Shown one piece after another: positions 26,386 through 35,140 of a stretch of DNA of 64,000 nt; position 1 is the stretch's first letter, and each line of letters opens with the position of its first letter. A program made the translations under genes and the position numbers. The notes under the pieces were generated by a model, which was given only the letters and a program-made list of their open reading frames with translations, made no database searches and had not been told where the DNA came from. Source of the stretch: Dyadobacter alkalitolerans DSM 23607 (GTDB lineage Bacteria > Bacteroidota > Bacteroidia > Cytophagales > Spirosomataceae); the NCBI RefSeq assembly GCF_000428845.1, contig NZ_AUAS01000008.1:186001-250000 (forward strand), given 5' to 3'.

Positions 26386-27138
26386 ATGAAGGAGCTCATT
26401 GATACGGGCAATCTGCCAAAGCACATCGCCGTTATCATGGACGGTAACGGAAGATGGGCCCAAAACCAGGGAGCAGCGCGCATTTTCGGCCATCGCAACG
26501 CGATTAAGGCCGTTAGGGAAGTAACCGAAGGTTGTGCAGAACTGGGTGTCGGTTTTTTGACACTTTATGCATTTTCAACTGAAAACTGGGCTCGTCCCGA
26601 GTTTGAAGTGAGGGCTTTGATGGAATTACTGGTTCAGTCTATTGGAAACGAGCTGCCAACTATGCTCAAAAACAATGTAAAGCTGGACACGATCGGTGAC
26701 ACGGAAAGTCTGCCAAAAAGCTGCCGCAGAACATTGGCAGAAGCTGTTGAAGCCACAAAGGCAAATACAGGCCTTAACCTGATCCTGGCGCTGGGTTACA
26801 GCGGAAAATGGGACATTACCCAGGCTGCGAGGAAGATTGCGGAGGATGTGAAGAATGGTGTGATTGCACCGCAGGAGATCAACGAAGAAATGCTGGCCGC
26901 GAATCTGGCAACCCAAAACCGCCCGGAAGTGGACCTGATGCTGCGCACAGGCGGTGATCACAGGATCAGCAATTTTCTTTTATGGCAGCTTGCTTACGCC
27001 GAGCTGTATTTTTACGAGAACCTTTTCTGGCCGGATTTCAGGCGGGAACATTTATATGAAGCGATTGCCGCCTTTCAAAACAGAGAGCGTCGTTTTGGCA
27101 AAACTGGTGAACAAATCAAAGCGAATAGTGCTAAGTAA
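26386..27138 (+). CDS. uppS: Isoprenyl transferase (undecaprenyl diphosphate synthase)
   Basis: Makes the C55 lipid carrier for peptidoglycan and other envelope polymers by cis-prenyl condensation of isopentenyl diphosphate. The 250-aa protein has the catalytic motif IAVIMDGNGRWA (Asp19), the GHRNAIKAVRE segment, LYAFSTENWARP, and the RTGGDHRISNFLLWQLAYAELYF region near the C-terminus. All are diagnostic. bamA follows 4 nt later, so the cluster links lipid-carrier synthesis to outer-membrane assembly. Confidence 0.97.
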   Translation: MKELIDTGNLPKHIAVIMDGNGRWAQNQGAARIFGHRNAIKAVREVTEGCAELGVGFLTLYAFSTENWARPEFEVRALMELLVQSIGNELPTMLKNNVKLDTIGDTESLPKSCRRTLAEAVEATKANTGLNLILALGYSGKWDITQAARKIAEDVKNGVIAPQEINEEMLAANLATQNRPEVDLMLRTGGDHRISNFLLWQLAYAELYFYENLFWPDFRREHLYEAIAAFQNRERRFGKTGEQIKANSAK

Positions 27139-27142
27139 TAAT

Positions 27143-29743
27143 ATGAACCTTGTGAAAAATTTGAATAGATCATTAGCACACCTCAAAAGTATTTTAGCAT
27201 TGATCCTGCTTTGCTGGTGTTTTTCAGCAAATGCACAAAAGGTCGGGCTGGGAGCTGCGGGATCAAAGCCTGCTTCTGCCGCCGCCGGTTTGGGCATTGA
27301 CCCGGCTAATCCAAAAGAATTTACAATTGCAGAAGTGACTGTTTCAGGAACCCAGTTCCTGGATCCTAATTCCATGGTTTCCATCTCAGGCTTGAAACCT
27401 GGCGATAAAATCCGCGTGCCGGGACCAGCAATTCCATCGTCGATCAGAAGAATGATGGATTTCGGGACATTGAATGATGTCGAGATCATGGCTACGAAAG
27501 TGGAAGGCGAAAAGATCTGGTTGAACATTCACATCAAAGAGCGTCCGAGACTTTACAAAGTTTCCTTCTCAGGCATCCGCAAAGGCGAGCGCGAAACATT
27601 GAATGATAAGGTGAAATTGATCAAAGGGCGTGTTATTACGCCAACCGTAATCAAGAACACCCAGCTTGTTATCAAGAAATATTACATGGATAAAGGGTTT
27701 TACAACACCAAGGTAAAGGTGTTGCAAATCCCGGATTCGACGCGTGGACAGGCTACGCTTAACTTTACCATTACAAAAGGTAAGAAGGTTAAGATCGAGG
27801 AAATTGACATTCAGGGAAATACGGCGGTGAGCGATAAAATCCTCAAACGCAAAATGAAAGGCACCAAGCAGAAAAGAATTGGCCGTCTTTTCAACCCATC
27901 CAAATACATTCCTAAAAAATACGACGAAGACAAGGAAAAACTCATCGCCTACTATCGTAAGAATGGTTACCGCGATGCAACGATTGAATTTGACTCCATA
28001 AAAAATGGTGATGAAACGATCAGCATTGTCATGAAGATTGACGAGGGAACCAAGTATTTCTATCGCGACATAACCTGGTCAGGAAATTACCTTTATACAT
28101 CTGCTTATCTGGGTGAGCGTCTGGGTGTTAAGAAGGGCGACGTTTACAATCCCGAAGAACTAGACAAAAAGATCAATGGTATCCCCGGTGCCGACGTTAG
28201 CTCCATTTATATGGACGACGGTTACCTGTATTTCCGCATTGAGCCTACGGAAAAGGCAGTTGAAGGCGATTCTATCGACGTTGAATTAAGAATGTTTGAA
28301 GGAAAGCAGGCAACGATCAACCGCATTTTGCTGAATGGTAACACCAAAACCAGTGACCGGGTGGTGTTAAGGGAGCTTTTCACATTGCCCGGACAAAAAT
28401 TCAGTAAAACAGAGATTATCAACACACAACGTCAATTATCCCAAATGGGCTATTTTGACCCTGAAAAAATCCAGATCAATCCGATCCCCAACCAGCAGGA
28501 CGGAACGGTGGATATCGAATACACCGTAGAAGAAAAGCCGTCTGACCAGATCGAATTATCCGGTGGATGGGGTGGATACATTGGTTTTGTTGGAACGCTT
28601 GGTTTGGTATTCAATAACTTCTCACTGAAAAACATTCCTAACCGTGAAACCTGGCGGCCATTGCCTTCTGGTGACGGTCAAAAACTATCGTTGCGTTTCC
28701 AGGCGAACGGAAAGCAGTATCAAACCTACTCGCTGTCATTCAGTGAACCATGGCTTGGCGGCAAGAAACCGATCAACTTTGGTGTGTCCTTACAGCGCAC
28801 AGTTTACCGGATGACAGATCCACGTTCTTTTTATAACAATTTGGGACAAGGTAACGGAGGTTTGAGCTACCGCGGTGGTTATTTCAATAATGGAATTACC
28901 TTATCACTTGGTCGTCGTCTTAAAGAACCGGATCGCAATCTTGTTATGACCCATTCGCTTGCTTATCAGCGATACAGACTGGACGATCTGGACATTTTCA
29001 GGATTGGATATAGCAATGGTGTATCAAACAATATTTCGTTCAACACAACGATATCCAGAAATACCCTGAGCGATTTCCAATTCCCAAGAAACGGAAGCAA
29101 CATTTCCCTAAGCGGAACGTTCACGCCGCCTTATTCAGCATTTAGGAAGAAGACTTTCACAGACAAGACCGACACATATCGTTGGGTAGAATATCACAAA
29201 TGGATGTTTGACGCCAGCTATTATGCAACCATCACAGGAAAGCTTGTATTGAGCGCTCGTACGCACATGGGTTTCCTTGGAGCCTATGGAGACAAAGTTG
29301 GTTACAGCCCATTCGGCCGCTTCATCGTGGGTGGATCGGGGCTGGCAGGTCAAGGTTCATTCTCACTTGCTGACCAGGACATTATCGGTTTGCGTGGTTA
29401 CCAGGATCAGAAAGTCGGGCCTCAGAACGCGGACGGATTTCCTGCATCCGGAGGTGGAATTGTGTATAACAAATTTGTAATGGAGCTTCGTTACCCTGTT
29501 TCATTGAACCCGCAAGCAACCATCTTTATTTTAGGTTTCGCAGAAGGTGGAAACAACTGGGGCACGTATAAAGAGTTTAACCCATTTGACCTTAAGCGTT
29601 CAGCCGGGGTTGGTGCTCGTATATTTATGCCAGCATTCGGCCTTCTGGGAATTGACTGGGGTTATGGGTTTGATAAAATACAGGGAGACCCAAAACGAAG
29701 CGGACCACAATTCCATTTTACGATTGGTCAGCAGATCAGATAA
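27143..29743 (+). CDS. bamA: Outer membrane protein assembly factor BamA
   Basis: Inserts beta-barrel proteins into the outer membrane. The 866-aa protein has a signal peptide (ends near SANAQ), POTRA domains over about residues 60-420 (for example TVSGTQFLDPNS, LYKVSFSG, EEIDIQGNTAVSD, INRILLNGNTKTSDRVVLRE), and a 16-strand Omp85 barrel with the VGGSGLAG...GLRGY loop-6 motif (VRGF/Y type) and a C-terminal Phe/aromatic strand. ATG 27143 is chosen; a frame opening at 26954 overlaps uppS and lacks a signal peptide there. It is followed by two Skp-like chaperones. Confidence 0.96.
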   Translation: MNLVKNLNRSLAHLKSILALILLCWCFSANAQKVGLGAAGSKPASAAAGLGIDPANPKEFTIAEVTVSGTQFLDPNSMVSISGLKPGDKIRVPGPAIPSSIRRMMDFGTLNDVEIMATKVEGEKIWLNIHIKERPRLYKVSFSGIRKGERETLNDKVKLIKGRVITPTVIKNTQLVIKKYYMDKGFYNTKVKVLQIPDSTRGQATLNFTITKGKKVKIEEIDIQGNTAVSDKILKRKMKGTKQKRIGRLFNPSKYIPKKYDEDKEKLIAYYRKNGYRDATIEFDSIKNGDETISIVMKIDEGTKYFYRDITWSGNYLYTSAYLGERLGVKKGDVYNPEELDKKINGIPGADVSSIYMDDGYLYFRIEPTEKAVEGDSIDVELRMFEGKQATINRILLNGNTKTSDRVVLRELFTLPGQKFSKTEIINTQRQLSQMGYFDPEKIQINPIPNQQDGTVDIEYTVEEKPSDQIELSGGWGGYIGFVGTLGLVFNNFSLKNIPNRETWRPLPSGDGQKLSLRFQANGKQYQTYSLSFSEPWLGGKKPINFGVSLQRTVYRMTDPRSFYNNLGQGNGGLSYRGGYFNNGITLSLGRRLKEPDRNLVMTHSLAYQRYRLDDLDIFRIGYSNGVSNNISFNTTISRNTLSDFQFPRNGSNISLSGTFTPPYSAFRKKTFTDKTDTYRWVEYHKWMFDASYYATITGKLVLSARTHMGFLGAYGDKVGYSPFGRFIVGGSGLAGQGSFSLADQDIIGLRGYQDQKVGPQNADGFPASGGGIVYNKFVMELRYPVSLNPQATIFILGFAEGGNNWGTYKEFNPFDLKRSAGVGARIFMPAFGLLGIDWGYGFDKIQGDPKRSGPQFHFTIGQQIR

Positions 29744-29795
29744 TATTTCTGATTGTAGTTTCGTTAAGAAGTTTGCAAATTATTAGCTCCCTGGC

Positions 29796-30422
29796 ATGAA
29801 GAAGTTTTTTATTTTACTAGTTTTGTCAATTCTATGTGGATCAGCGTCCTGGGCGCAAAAGATAGGTTACACAGACATGGAATTCATCACAAGTAAAATG
29901 CCTGAGTACCAAATGGCACAAACGGAGATGAAGAAGTTCTCTGACAAGTGGGCCAAAGAGATCCAGGATAAATTTCTGGAAGTCGATCGCATGCAGCGTG
30001 CTTATATGGCTGAGGAGATCCTGCTCACCGAAGATCTGAAACGGAAAAGGCAGAGCGAGATTAAGGAAAAAGAACTCGAAGCCGGAGAGTACAATAGTAA
30101 GATCTTTGGCATGGAAGGGCTTCTTTTTCAGAAGAAGAAAGAATTGATGAAGCCTGTCCTTGAAAAAGTGCAGCGAGCAGTTACCAAGGTTTGCAGCCAG
30201 CGCCGGCTCGATTTTATGTTTGATAAGTCCAGCGATGTAGGCATGCTTTATACAAATCCCAAGCACGATTACTCGGATTATGTGATGGAGGAGCTTGGTA
30301 TCAATCCAAAAGCAACAAAAGCGGCTGCGGAAGAGAAAGTAGGAAAGGCAGAGCAGCCGCCTGTACAGGCCCCGACACAAAACTCACCAAAACAAAAAAG
30401 TACAAACAGTAAACTTAAGTAA
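29796..30422 (+). CDS. OmpH/Skp family periplasmic chaperone (first copy)
   Basis: 208 aa with a signal peptide of 20 residues (cleavage after SWA). The mature protein starts QKIGYTDMEFITSKMPEYQ, the OmpH opening, then a long helical arm region with many Lys and Glu, and closes with the body strand (RLDFMFDKSSDVGMLYTNPKHDYSDYVMEELG). Skp-type chaperones hold unfolded outer-membrane proteins on the way to BamA. It lies 52 nt after bamA and 7 nt before a second paralogue. Confidence 0.93.
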   Translation: MKKFFILLVLSILCGSASWAQKIGYTDMEFITSKMPEYQMAQTEMKKFSDKWAKEIQDKFLEVDRMQRAYMAEEILLTEDLKRKRQSEIKEKELEAGEYNSKIFGMEGLLFQKKKELMKPVLEKVQRAVTKVCSQRRLDFMFDKSSDVGMLYTNPKHDYSDYVMEELGINPKATKAAAEEKVGKAEQPPVQAPTQNSPKQKSTNSKLK

Positions 30423-30429
30423 CAAAGCA

Positions 30430-31104
30430 ATGAAACAAAAATTGATAGCTTTTTTGGTCGTAATGACCATTATTACAACCCCTCTGTTAGCACAAACGAC
30501 TCCTGCAAGCGGACTTACTAAAATCGGTTATACCAATGTTGATTATATAATTGGCAAGTTACCAGAAAGTAAAGTAATGCAGAACCAGCTTGAAGTTACA
30601 AAGGCTCAGTTGGATAAAGCATTAGGAGAAACATACAAGGAAGCACAGGAGAAGTATGAAGCCTATCAGAAAAATGGCGCTAACATGACTGATGTCATTC
30701 GTGCAGATAAAGAAAAAGAATTGCAAAACCTGCAAACAAGAATTCAGGAAATGCAAAACAATGCTCAGACGTCGTTACAGACTAAGCAGCAGCAATTGCT
30801 TGAACCGATCTTGACGAAGGTTAACAACGCGATCCAGGAAGTTGGAAAAGAAAGCGGATTCCTTTACATCCTGAACATGGATGCAGGCGCTGGAACAACA
30901 CCGATCATTTTGTTTGCAGCTTCTGAAGACAACAATGCAACCAATCTTATCCTAAGAAAATTGGGTGTGGATCCTGACAAAATCGAAGCAGCAGCTCCTG
31001 CGGCAGCGAAGCCGGGAACAGCTGCACCAGTAGCAGCACCTGCAAAAACAGGCGCAGCAGCACCAGCTACAACGCCTGCGGCTACAACGCCAAAGAAAAA
31101 ATAG
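30430..31104 (+). CDS. OmpH/Skp family periplasmic chaperone (second copy)
   Basis: 224 aa with a signal peptide ending near LLAQT. The OmpH opening TKIGYTNVDYIIGKLPESK is clear and the coiled arm is followed by the body strand (GFLYILNMDAGAG, NATNLILRKLGVDP). It has an extra 40-residue tail of Ala, Pro and Thr repeats (AAPAAAKPGTAAPVAAP type). It is a tandem paralogue of the previous gene, with the same fold but a different C-terminal tail, suggesting a duplication and some specialisation. Confidence 0.93.
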   Translation: MKQKLIAFLVVMTIITTPLLAQTTPASGLTKIGYTNVDYIIGKLPESKVMQNQLEVTKAQLDKALGETYKEAQEKYEAYQKNGANMTDVIRADKEKELQNLQTRIQEMQNNAQTSLQTKQQQLLEPILTKVNNAIQEVGKESGFLYILNMDAGAGTTPIILFAASEDNNATNLILRKLGVDPDKIEAAAPAAAKPGTAAPVAAPAKTGAAAPATTPAATTPKKK

Positions 31105-31124
31105 TAGCAGCTTCATTGAACTTA

Positions 31125-31168
31125 AAATACCGGAGGGTAGTCTTTAAAATGGCTCCCTCCGGTATTTG
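31125..31168 (+). terminator. Terminator of the uppS-bamA-ompH operon
   Basis: AAATACCGGAGGG (31125-31137) pairs with CCCTCCGGTATTT (31155-31167), 17-nt loop, 13 perfect pairs. It lies 20 nt after the last stop; the T-run is short. Confidence 0.82.
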
Positions 31169-31298
31169 TATTTAACAAGGCCGACGTTTTTACACTGCAC
31201 TATATTTGAAATGTCCAAAATCACTCTGATTAGCCGGACTTCCGTTTTCAAATATCAATTTAAAAATTATTCAAAACGCTTTTCTATATAGTATTTGC

Positions 31299-31306
31299 TA
31301 GTTTTG
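31299..31306 (+). promoter_or_regulatory. Candidate -7 element upstream of the 31360 gene
   Basis: TAGTTTTG matches TAnnTTTG 53 nt before the ATG; no TTG -33 element at the usual distance. Confidence 0.4.
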
Positions 31307-31359
31307 CGTTAGACTCAAAGGGTTTCTCGACACATGGAATTAATTATATTTTGGAAGTT

Positions 31360-32958
31360 ATGATTACAAAGCATATTCATAAAATACTGATACTTCTGAC
31401 GGCCGTTTTCTTATTCTCAAAGGCGCAGGGGCAGGATAATATGAAGAGTTCTGCAACAGGCCCCTTGCAGATTGTTTTCCCGAATGAATCCGAATGGAAT
31501 GTGCTGAGTGAAGGGAAGGAGATCAATTTCCATCTTCAGACCAAAGGTGGAAAAAGCGATTCCGTGCGATATAGCATTTCTACCGGTTATCTTAAAGAAA
31601 TGAAGTTTGACTCACTCGGTCATTTCGTGTGGACGCCGGGTTACGACATTGCCGACCGGATCAATACATCAAAATCCTTTCCGGTGGTGTTTGAAGCACA
31701 GAGCACATCCGGTGAAAGTGCTTCCCGAGAAGTGGTTTTTAAAGTACTGCACGTGAACCGCCCCCCGCAAGTTGACGAATTAAAGCCTTTCTACATTCAA
31801 TACAGAACTCAGAATACCTATCAGATCGATATGAACTCTGTCCGTGATCCGGATGGTGATCCCGTCGTGTTTGTCCCCATTCTGGAAGAAATGCCTGAGG
31901 GAATGAAGCTTTCGGCAGCAGGTGAAATCGTCTGGGAGCCTTCGACCAAGCAGTTTAACATCTTGAAGGAATCTCCTAAATACGTTGAGTTTTACGTAGA
32001 AGATCAGCCGTCCAAGGAGCGGACAAAAGGCAGGTTGCGATTGAACATTACGCAAATGGACCTGGCACCTGACTTTACGATTGTGCCACAGGTTTCCACG
32101 ATCAGGAGCGCAGAAAACAACCGCATTAACCTGCGTTTCGCATTGTCCGATCCAAACGGAGAAGACGATATTTCCACATTTGCATTCATTTCCGAGAATA
32201 AGAATGTTCCAAAAGAAGCTTTGGTAAAAAATGCGCCTACCAGTTATGAGTTCATATGGGAGCCAGGATATGATTTTGTAAAAGATCCGTTTGATACCCT
32301 TTCCTTCAACATCATTTTTTACGTGATGGACAAGGCGCAGAACAAAAAGGAGAAGACAATCCGGTTTGTGATCAAAAACACTGTGGATGAAAGTCTTCGT
32401 GACGCGTATGTGTACGGCTTATACAAGGGCGCACTCGTGAATGCATGGGGGCTTCTGGAGCAAATGCAGGAGAAAGAAATTTACCTGAAAAAAGCATATT
32501 CCAAAGCGAAGCGCGGGAAGAGGAGCAGATCCTTGCTAAATGCTTCGCTAGGAGCAACGACCGGGCTAGCGCCACAGTTTACAGACGATAATGGAAAAGC
32601 CAGGGGTTACATTACAACCATTGGCGGTACGACAGTTGCGACGGTTGGAACATTGGAAGCAACCGAGGTGATAGGTAAATCCACAAACGGACTGTTAGAT
32701 CGTTTTAATTACGTATTGCAAAAGAAAAATGAGCTGCAAAATAAGGGAGATGTTTTTGCCCGTGAGTATGCTCAGAAATCTGCGCGAAGAACACCTGATT
32801 TTATCCGTAAACTCGACGAATTCAAAGCGCTTATGAACCTTAGTGGTTTGGTAGCATTGGAACTGGATGCGAATTGGGAAAGCAAGAAGGAAGCGACAGA
32901 TGCTGCACTAAAAAAGTCCTTTAAGGATTTCGTGCCACTAACCAAAGATGAGAATTAA
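31360..32958 (+). CDS. Secreted protein with Ig-like/cadherin-like domains
   Basis: 532 aa with a signal peptide (about 1-25, ending AQGQ). The first 340 residues are beta-rich repeated domains in the style of putative Ig or cadherin folds: each has a WTPGYD or WEPS/WEPGYD motif (FVWTPGYDIADR, IVWEPSTKQ, FIWEPGYDFV) and RDPDGDPV or DPNGEDD calcium-like loops. The C-terminal 190 residues are helical and lysine-rich with a Gly/Thr-rich stretch in between. It is not tied to a known family by me. ATG 31360 is preferred to a TTG three codons earlier. Probably periplasmic or surface-exposed. Confidence 0.78.
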   Translation: MITKHIHKILILLTAVFLFSKAQGQDNMKSSATGPLQIVFPNESEWNVLSEGKEINFHLQTKGGKSDSVRYSISTGYLKEMKFDSLGHFVWTPGYDIADRINTSKSFPVVFEAQSTSGESASREVVFKVLHVNRPPQVDELKPFYIQYRTQNTYQIDMNSVRDPDGDPVVFVPILEEMPEGMKLSAAGEIVWEPSTKQFNILKESPKYVEFYVEDQPSKERTKGRLRLNITQMDLAPDFTIVPQVSTIRSAENNRINLRFALSDPNGEDDISTFAFISENKNVPKEALVKNAPTSYEFIWEPGYDFVKDPFDTLSFNIIFYVMDKAQNKKEKTIRFVIKNTVDESLRDAYVYGLYKGALVNAWGLLEQMQEKEIYLKKAYSKAKRGKRSRSLLNASLGATTGLAPQFTDDNGKARGYITTIGGTTVATVGTLEATEVIGKSTNGLLDRFNYVLQKKNELQNKGDVFAREYAQKSARRTPDFIRKLDEFKALMNLSGLVALELDANWESKKEATDAALKKSFKDFVPLTKDEN

Positions 32959-32976
32959 AACCAAGATCATATCAAA

Positions 32977-33008
32977 CGAAAAAAGAGAGCCTTAGCTCTC
33001 TTTTTTCG
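32977..33008. terminator. Bidirectional terminator overlapping the lspA stop
   Basis: CGAAAAAAGAGAGC (32977-32990) pairs perfectly over 14 bp with GCTCTCTTTTTTCG (32995-33008) around CTTA. It serves the Ig-like gene on + and, read on -, holds the last five codons and the stop of lspA (stop in the loop, 32992-32994). Confidence 0.9.
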
Positions 33009-33699
33009 TTTCGTCATCTTCCAGTTTAACAGGAGTGGAAGGAATGTCTGCGGGCTCATCCGTTGCGCTTACTGACGTTTCAACGGGCGTTTCATCCTCA
33101 TCTTTATGATCTGAATGATCCGAGTGAAAGCTTCCCTGGAATATCAGAATGCTGCATACGCCGATGAAAATGCATGAATCGGCAATGTTGAAGATCGGTG
33201 TAGAGTAATATTGGCCTCCCCAAACTGGAATCCATTCCGGAATAAAGCCTTCCCAGAAATCAACAAAAATCATGTCTATAACCTGGCCATGAAACCATGG
33301 AGTAGGAGAGCCGTAAGGCGCATTTTTAAGCAAAACGCCATAAAATGTGCTGTCAATTACATTGCCGACAGCGCCGGCAAGAATCATAGACAATGCCCAA
33401 AGCAATCCCTTTGAAGCGCCTGAACGGGCAAGATGGATCAAATACCAGCCGATGGCACACATGGCCACAAGGCGGAACAATGTCAGGAAAAGCTTGCCAT
33501 ATTCATGCCCCAGTTGCATTCCGAACGCCATCCCCGGATTGAGCACATAATGTAGTTTCAGCCAATTGCCAATCAGAGGGATCTGGCCAGAGAATCCAGG
33601 TTCCATATATTTGTAAACCAGGAACTTAGAGAGCTGATCCAGCACGATAAGCAGCAAACTGAGAACTAAATATGGCGTTGGATTTCGGGATTGATTCAT
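32992..33699 (-). CDS. lspA: Lipoprotein signal peptidase (signal peptidase II)
   Basis: Cleaves signal peptides of diacylglyceryl-modified prolipoproteins in the inner membrane. The 235-aa protein has four hydrophobic helices and the two catalytic aspartates: Asp116 (VGNVIDSTFYG) and Asp174 (FNIADSCIFIG). The NPGMAFG motif is also typical. After the last helix it has an extra acidic tail of about 45 residues (starting FHSDHSDHKDEDE), absent from short family members. ATG 33699 is chosen over a TTG at 33714. Many lipoproteins in this window depend on it. Confidence 0.95.
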   Translation of the reverse strand: MNQSRNPTPYLVLSLLLIVLDQLSKFLVYKYMEPGFSGQIPLIGNWLKLHYVLNPGMAFGMQLGHEYGKLFLTLFRLVAMCAIGWYLIHLARSGASKGLLWALSMILAGAVGNVIDSTFYGVLLKNAPYGSPTPWFHGQVIDMIFVDFWEGFIPEWIPVWGGQYYSTPIFNIADSCIFIGVCSILIFQGSFHSDHSDHKDEDETPVETSVSATDEPADIPSTPVKLEDDETKKES

Positions 33700-33749
33700 T
33701 CGTTTTTCAAACAATTGACAATTTCAAGAATGCGAAAGTAATAAGTTAC

Positions 33750-34952
33750 TTATAAAGAACCGATTCCCCTCCGTTTCAATTCACTTTTAACCAGCAGATA
33801 CTCCCTGCTGCTTTGGCCCGCAATGGAGGTGTTTTCCTCCGCACGACGGATCAGGTAAGGCAAAACAGCGTCAATCGGGCCGTAAGGAACATACTTGGCA
33901 ACATTATATCCGGCCTTCGACAAGTTAAAGGAAATGTTATCGCTCATGCCCAGCAATTGTGCAAACCAGATCCGGTCATCGTTCCGGCTGATGCCCTGTT
34001 TTTTCATCTTGGCAGCGCAGTATTGCGAGCTGTATTCATTATGTGTGCCCAGGCAGATTGAAATGTGTTCAATGTGATCCAGGCTGAAATCGATGGCTGC
34101 GTTGTAGTCCGTGTCCGTTGCTTCTTTTGAAACGTGGATAGGATTAAAATATTCGTTTTCTCTCGCTCTGAGCCGCTCTTTTTCCATATATGCACCCCTA
34201 ACCAGCTTTCCGCCAAGGAAATAGCCTTTCTGCCGTGCGGCGAGATAAGCACTCTTCAATCCTTCCAGCGTATCATGCCTGTAAAGTTGGTATGTGTTGT
34301 AAACGATGGCTTTTTCGCGGTTGAATTTTTGCATCATTCGGTAGGTCAGATCGTCGATGATGCCCTGAATCCAGCTTTCTTCCGCATCCACAAAAATGCG
34401 GACGTTCTTATCATGTGCATGGCGGCATAATGTCTCCACACGCTCCTGAATGCGGGCATATGCGACCTCTTCCTCGTTCGTAAGCTCCTCATTACGCTGT
34501 ATTTTTTCCAGCAGATCTGCGGAAGCAACACCGGTAACCTTAAACACAGAAAAAGGGATCGTTTCCGATGAAGCCGCTTTGTCGATCGTTTTCAGTATTT
34601 CATTCGTTGTAGCATCGAAGCTTGCTTCGTCGTCTTCGCCTTCCACCGAGTAATCCAGGATGGTGCCAATGCCCGACCGGCCGAGTAACGAAATGGTTGG
34701 GTCGCAGTCCCTAATCGTCTCACCGCCACAGAATTGTTCAAAAATGGTAAGACGGATAACATTTTTTATCGGTAAGTGAAGTTTTAGTGCGAGCTTTATA
34801 AAAAAAGTGCCTAAATTTACCACTCGAGCCTGATTCATGAGGCTGAATAACCAGTAAGTTTTCCGTAACTGAGCGTCTGATTTTGATGCAAATGCGACGG
34901 AAGTATCTTCAAAAAATACAGGTATTTCGTCTTTTGGAGAAGGATATGCCAT
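33750..34952 (-). CDS. Proline dehydrogenase
   Basis: FAD enzyme for the first step of proline catabolism. The 400-aa monofunctional protein has the PRODH barrel: the VFKVTGVAS and VRIFVDAEESWIQG strands, YNTYQLYRHDTLEG, the KLVRGAYMEKERLRA motif, and the substrate-binding end YVPYGPIDAVLPYLIRRAEEN. It is not fused to an aldehyde dehydrogenase, as often the case outside proteobacteria. The partner P5C dehydrogenase gene is not in the window. Confidence 0.93.
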   Translation of the reverse strand: MAYPSPKDEIPVFFEDTSVAFASKSDAQLRKTYWLFSLMNQARVVNLGTFFIKLALKLHLPIKNVIRLTIFEQFCGGETIRDCDPTISLLGRSGIGTILDYSVEGEDDEASFDATTNEILKTIDKAASSETIPFSVFKVTGVASADLLEKIQRNEELTNEEEVAYARIQERVETLCRHAHDKNVRIFVDAEESWIQGIIDDLTYRMMQKFNREKAIVYNTYQLYRHDTLEGLKSAYLAARQKGYFLGGKLVRGAYMEKERLRARENEYFNPIHVSKEATDTDYNAAIDFSLDHIEHISICLGTHNEYSSQYCAAKMKKQGISRNDDRIWFAQLLGMSDNISFNLSKAGYNVAKYVPYGPIDAVLPYLIRRAEENTSIAGQSSREYLLVKSELKRRGIGSL

Positions 34953-35036
34953 TTTTTAATTATACGTTTTTCCTAAGTGAAAGTTTAGTGTTTTTACTTA
35001 AAATCACTGGAAGAAAGTAGTACGCATTAAGAAGTT

Positions 35037-35070
35037 GATTGACTTTTGTTATATCAAATGTACGTCAATC
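35037..35070. promoter_or_regulatory. Inverted repeat upstream of the DAHP synthase gene
   Basis: GATTGAC (35037-35043) and GTCAATC (35064-35070) form a 7-bp inverted repeat with a 20-nt spacer in the region between two divergent genes, 71 nt before the next ATG. A direct repeat TACGCATWA flanks it. May be an operator for one of the genes, or chance. Confidence 0.3.
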
Positions 35071-35140
35071 CCAGAAATACGCATAACACCGGATCAAAAT
35101 ATTACAATTATCATTTTTTATTAAGGACAAGTTTTTGAAT

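Noticed and set aside
26954-27142. Longer N-terminus for bamA overlapping uppS
   Set aside because: Added residues are the uppS coding sequence in another frame; the signal peptide begins at 27143.
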